Both the position numbers and the translations under genes were made by a program. Source: an uncultured bacterium (lineage in GTDB: Bacteria > Eisenbacteria > RBG-16-71-46 > CAIMUX01). From it: DNA of 8,680 bases. The notes beneath the pieces are model-generated. The model was not told where the DNA came from. It did not search any database and saw only the letters and a program-made list of their open reading frames with translations. Position 1 is the first letter of the stretch, and every line of letters starts with the position of its first letter. The DNA is taken from the NCBI GenBank assembly GCA_946886185.1, contig CAMPIC010000089.1:1-8680 (forward strand), in the 5' to 3' direction. Positions 6,132-8,680 of the stretch are shown one piece after another.

Positions 6132-6727
6132 CGTTCCGTCTCCAGCGCTTCGGAAATCGCCGTCTCGAAGGGAAAAATCTGCAGCTGATGGCGCGCCGCC
6201 CGCTCGCGGGCTTTCCGATCCTTCTGAATGCGCAGGTCGATACCCAGGACCACCGTTTCCTCACCGCGGAAGGTGTGGATCGCAACCGACTCGTCCGCGC
6301 GACGGCGCACGTGCTCCTGCCGCTTCATCAGGAAGACTCCATTGGTGGAGAAATCCATGAGGCACACCTCTCCTCCTGGACGCAGTTCCACCGCGAGGTG
6401 CCGGCGCGAGACGTACTCGAACTCCTCGCTCCTCGGGAACAGGTGCGCATGCGCGATGGGGAGCGTCCGCCCATCCTCTAGAACGAGGTTTTCGGGCTGA
6501 GGGGGCTTTCCCACGAAAAGAACTTCTCCTTCTCGCAGCGCGTAGGTGCGCCCGAGCAGACCGGGAGGCGTCGTTTCCACGGCGAGGTCGGAGTAAATCG
6601 CCACCAACCCGAGCACGGGACGCGTGCCGGGAAGCGGAGGCGCGGGGCGAGAGGGCGGCTTGCGCTCGGGCGCGCGCGAGCCGGGCAGGCGCGTCTCTTC
6701 TCCGGGATCGTGACCGAAATCCCTCAT
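6128..6727 (-). CDS. FHA-domain protein, probable T6SS regulator
   Basis: Encodes 199 residues. The first 40 are Pro/Arg-rich and probably disordered. A single FHA domain follows at about 55-165: GEVLFVGK (67-74, with GK where GR is common), YVSRRHLAVEL (105-115, containing the phosphothreonine-binding S-R-R-H), and DFSTNGVFL (125-133, containing the S/T-N-G motif). FHA domains bind phosphothreonine peptides. In T6SSs such as P. aeruginosa Fha1, phosphorylation by a kinase promotes assembly. This protein lacks the long C-terminal part of Fha1/TagH and has a charged helical tail instead. The start is ATG 6727. A GTG at 6736 is close to GGAGGAG (6741-6747) and could be used instead. The upstream continuation to 6967 runs through the promoter region and is not protein-like. 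It is the first gene of the operon, and no kinase or phosphatase is seen in the window. Confidence 0.88.
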   Translation of the reverse strand: MRDFGHDPGEETRLPGSRAPERKPPSRPAPPLPGTRPVLGLVAIYSDLAVETTPPGLLGRTYALREGEVLFVGKPPQPENLVLEDGRTLPIAHAHLFPRSEEFEYVSRRHLAVELRPGGEVCLMDFSTNGVFLMKRQEHVRRRADESVAIHTFRGEETVVLGIDLRIQKDRKARERAARHQLQIFPFETAISEALETER

Positions 6728-6790
6728 CCCTTCGTGCACGGCTCCTCCATGTAGCTCGTGGGGACGCGGCGCCAGGCCGCTACTGGGCGC

Positions 6791-6819
6791 AGTGTAGACG
6801 GTGCAGCCGAGCCCATCAA
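6791..6819 (-). promoter_or_regulatory. Candidate sigma70-type promoter of the T6SS operon
   Basis: On the minus strand TTGATG (6819-6814) and TACACT (6796-6791) are separated by exactly 17 nt. Each matches the sigma70 consensus at 4 of 6 positions. Transcription would start near 6784 and leave a leader of about 57 nt before the FHA-protein ATG. The match is modest and the sigma preferences of the organism are unknown. Confidence 0.35.
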
Positions 6820-6847
6820 CCAGGCCGACTTCCCGGCGACCGACGCC

Positions 6848-6876
6848 TTGACGCGCTGCTACCGCCGTGGTGCAAT
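6848..6876 (+). promoter_or_regulatory. Candidate sigma70-type promoter of the divergent gene
   Basis: TTGACG (6848-6853, 5 of 6) and TGCAAT (6871-6876, 4 of 6) are 17 nt apart. Transcription would start near 6883, about 60 nt before ATG 6943. It lies 28 bp from the opposite-facing candidate, so polymerases could interfere or a single regulator could cover both. Confidence 0.4.
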
Positions 6877-6942
6877 TCGCGCCAGGGATTTCGCGCTCTT
6901 TCTCGCACTTCCACGCTTCACTTCCACGGGCATCGCAAGGGA

Positions 6943-8680
6943 ATGACGACGCACGAAACAGGCGCAAAGTCCGATGCCGCGCCCGCCGTCACGATCGGCA
7001 ACGCGGGATCGGGGGCCACGCTCCGTCCGGTGGCCCATTCGGGGACGCTCGATCCGGGAGCCGATCCGTTCATTTCTTTGAGCGCGACCGGGAGCACGCT
7101 CCGCACCTACCTCGCGGAAGTGTACGTGGGAGAGGTTCCGTCGGGCCGGAACGCCTCGCTCATGATGGAGCCGAACCACTACGACGACGCCCGCCCCGGT
7201 CCTCCCGCCGAAGCGGGCAACAATGAGCAGATCGCGCGCAACTGGGCTCTCGGTTTCGCCGCGGCGCGCATCGCCGGGCGAGGGCTCGCCGCGCTCGAGC
7301 CGCTCGGTCTGCCTGCGGTGCCCGAGGGGGCGGCACCGCTGCATCGCCCCCTGGCCTACTGCAAGAAAACGGGCCGCTTCGCCGTCCCACTTTGTCCCGA
7401 AACCCTGGAGCCGCTCCAGACTTGCCGGGACGAGGCGCTCCTGCGCCGCTCCGGGCTTCCTTCTTATCGCGACACGCTCGCGCGCTTTCTGTACAGCCCT
7501 GCGTCCTTGCGGCCGGGCCGCCCGGTCACCTTCTACACCTTTTCGCTCGCGCGCTACGAGACCAGTCCTGAAACAATCGTGCGCCGGCGCGGAGAAGTGT
7601 ATCGCGATCTGCTCCCGCGCATCCGCGATGGGGTTGCTCCGGCGCCGCACGGGCATCCCTGCTTCGACTGCCCGCACCGAGACGAATGCTATCCCGCAGG
7701 GAGCACGCTCGACCGCCCGATCCTCGCGGAGGAGCGCCTCCATCCGTTCGCCTATTACGAGTTCTTCTTCGTGCCCCGCGCTCCGTTGTTGCTCGCATGC
7801 GACGAGGTGGCGGCGCTCCTGGGGGGCGCGTCCATCGTCGAGACGCTCTCGTCGCGCGAGTTCCGGCGGGAGCTGGAGAAGGAACCGCATGGACACGCGC
7901 TCGCGGAAGCGCTCTCTCCTCCGCGCCAGCAGTTTTTCTTCGAGGGAGATCGCACCGGGCTCTTCGTGCTCGAGTGCCTCTACCTCAAGCTGAGCGCGAT
8001 CTCGGGCGTGTTGCACGGGCTGATCGATCTGTATCGAAACGCGGGTCGCCCTCATCTGGGCCTTTCCCCGGGCCGGCTCCGCGCATCGTATCGCGCCGTC
8101 TCCGCCCATCTGCCCGCCCGCTGGTGTATCGATTCCCAAATCACGGATGCCGTGAGCACCGCGCCGCTCTCCACCCTCGATCGGGACCGAGTGCAGGGCG
8201 AGCCGACGGTCTGGGCGATTCCGCAGCCGCGCATGGAAGCATTCCTCCCCACCGCCATGCTCAAGCCGCAAATCCAGACGTTCACCATGCGCATCGACGT
8301 GCGCACGCTGGAGATGCAGAGCGAGAGCGCGGGCTCCGGACTCCTCCTGGACGCGAAGCTGTCTTCCGAAAGCTATGTTCCGCTGGATCAGGGCAAGCAC
8401 GACCTCGTGCGCGTGGTGGCATCGACGCCCGATCGGGTCGTCTTCGGAGGCAGGATGCAGGAGGCCGCTCCTGGGGGATTTCGCTTCATCGGGCGCAGCG
8501 CCGGTCTCGAGGCCGAACAGGCGCGCAAGATCCAAGCGCGACTGGACGGCGGCATCGTCGAAGTGGTCATCGCGCGCGCTTTCGGAGCGCCCAGTGATCT
8601 CATGGCGTTGGGACGGATCTTTCTGATGATGCTTTTCTGGAACGACCGGCAGGACGCGCTGCTCCTGGAGCCCGCGCTTC
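6943..8680 (+). CDS. Cys-rich protein of unknown function, divergent from the T6SS operon (partial)
   Basis: The frame is open from ATG 6943 to the right edge (579 codons, no stop reached). It is the first start after the promoter candidate; AAGG lies only 2 nt upstream, so the ribosome-binding site is weak. The N-terminal 60 residues are Gly/Ala/Thr-rich. Two Cys clusters follow: C140, C151 and C161, then C240-x2-C243-x5-C249 (CFDCPHRDEC), which could hold zinc or an iron-sulfur centre. Residues 345-382 are helical and contain HLGLSPGRLRA, which faintly resembles the catalytic-loop region of protein kinases but lacks the Asp. The C-terminal visible part is mixed alpha/beta, with a hydrophobic stretch IFLMMLFW (559-566) that is too short to be a sure membrane helix. 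I do not recognise the family. Its place next to the FHA gene suggests a T6SS-linked role. The long opposite-strand frame here is a GC-driven shadow. Confidence 0.8.
   Translation, partial: MTTHETGAKSDAAPAVTIGNAGSGATLRPVAHSGTLDPGADPFISLSATGSTLRTYLAEVYVGEVPSGRNASLMMEPNHYDDARPGPPAEAGNNEQIARNWALGFAAARIAGRGLAALEPLGLPAVPEGAAPLHRPLAYCKKTGRFAVPLCPETLEPLQTCRDEALLRRSGLPSYRDTLARFLYSPASLRPGRPVTFYTFSLARYETSPETIVRRRGEVYRDLLPRIRDGVAPAPHGHPCFDCPHRDECYPAGSTLDRPILAEERLHPFAYYEFFFVPRAPLLLACDEVAALLGGASIVETLSSREFRRELEKEPHGHALAEALSPPRQQFFFEGDRTGLFVLECLYLKLSAISGVLHGLIDLYRNAGRPHLGLSPGRLRASYRAVSAHLPARWCIDSQITDAVSTAPLSTLDRDRVQGEPTVWAIPQPRMEAFLPTAMLKPQIQTFTMRIDVRTLEMQSESAGSGLLLDAKLSSESYVPLDQGKHDLVRVVASTPDRVVFGGRMQEAAPGGFRFIGRSAGLEAEQARKIQARLDGGIVEVVIARAFGAPSDLMALGRIFLMMLFWNDRQDALLLEPAL

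Larger units (their letters stand above)
6728..6942. promoter_or_regulatory. Divergent promoter region
   Basis: This 215-nt gap separates two genes transcribed away from each other. It holds the two promoter candidates listed separately, a 10-bp direct repeat CACTTCCACG (6906-6915 and 6919-6928, 13-nt period), and a small inverted repeat GCGGC/GCCGC (6766-6770 and 6776-6780) that would lie in the leader of the T6SS message. The repeat is a candidate regulator site. Shared control of both units is inferred. Confidence 0.5.

Noticed and set aside
6870..6886. A sigma54-like element (TGGCGCG then TTGCA on the minus strand) upstream of the FHA gene
   Set aside because: sigma54 promoters need 10 nt between the GG and GC pairs. 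Here there are 8, so it is unlikely to work, although many T6SS operons are sigma54-dependent.
6859..8535. A 558-codon frame on the minus strand opposite the divergent gene
   Set aside because: Its composition is Arg/Glu/His-rich and low in normal hydrophobic pattern, as expected for antisense of GC-rich coding DNA. The plus frame has Cys motifs, balanced composition and a promoter candidate.
1..8680. Mobile elements, tRNA or rRNA genes, and effector-immunity pairs
   Set aside because: I saw no transposase, integrase, terminal inverted repeats, tRNA-like cloverleaf or rRNA sequence, and no toxin-like gene in the window.

Overview
The window is most of one transcription unit of a type VI secretion system (T6SS), plus the start of a divergent gene. 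The DNA is GC-rich, with coding on both strands and long antisense shadow frames. This suggests a high-GC Gram-negative lineage (Myxococcota or other deltaproteobacteria, or an uncultured phylum such as Eisenbacteria or Gemmatimonadota). The sequence alone does not settle the taxon.

Minus strand, read right to left from about 6727 to 1: an FHA-domain protein, a Cys-rich zinc-ribbon protein, TssA (baseplate/sheath cap), a small repeat-containing ORF, TssB and TssC (contractile sheath), Hcp (inner tube), TagJ/ImpE (sheath accessory), TssE (gp25-like baseplate), and the first three codons of what is probably TssF. The order fha-tssA-tssB-tssC-hcp-tagJ-tssE-tssF is the same as that of the Pseudomonas aeruginosa H1-T6SS, with two extra genes inserted: the zinc-ribbon gene between fha and tssA, and the repeat ORF between tssA and tssB. 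Neighbouring genes overlap or lie close together, except for a 198-nt gap before hcp and a 147-nt gap after it. The gap after hcp holds a strong hairpin.

Plus strand, 6943 to the right edge: a long reading frame with no stop in the window (579 codons visible). It encodes a protein I do not recognise, with two Cys clusters. The 215-nt gap between it and the FHA gene holds one plausible sigma70-type promoter in each direction and a short direct repeat.

Together the genes supply sheath (TssBC), tube (Hcp), part of the baseplate (TssE, TssF start), the TssA cap/initiator and an FHA phosphopeptide reader that may set activity. ClpV, VgrG, PAAR, TssG, TssJ/K/L/M and any effector-immunity pair are not in the window. 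The least explained parts are the divergent Cys-rich protein, the zinc-ribbon protein, the 11-residue-repeat ORF, and the hairpin after hcp.
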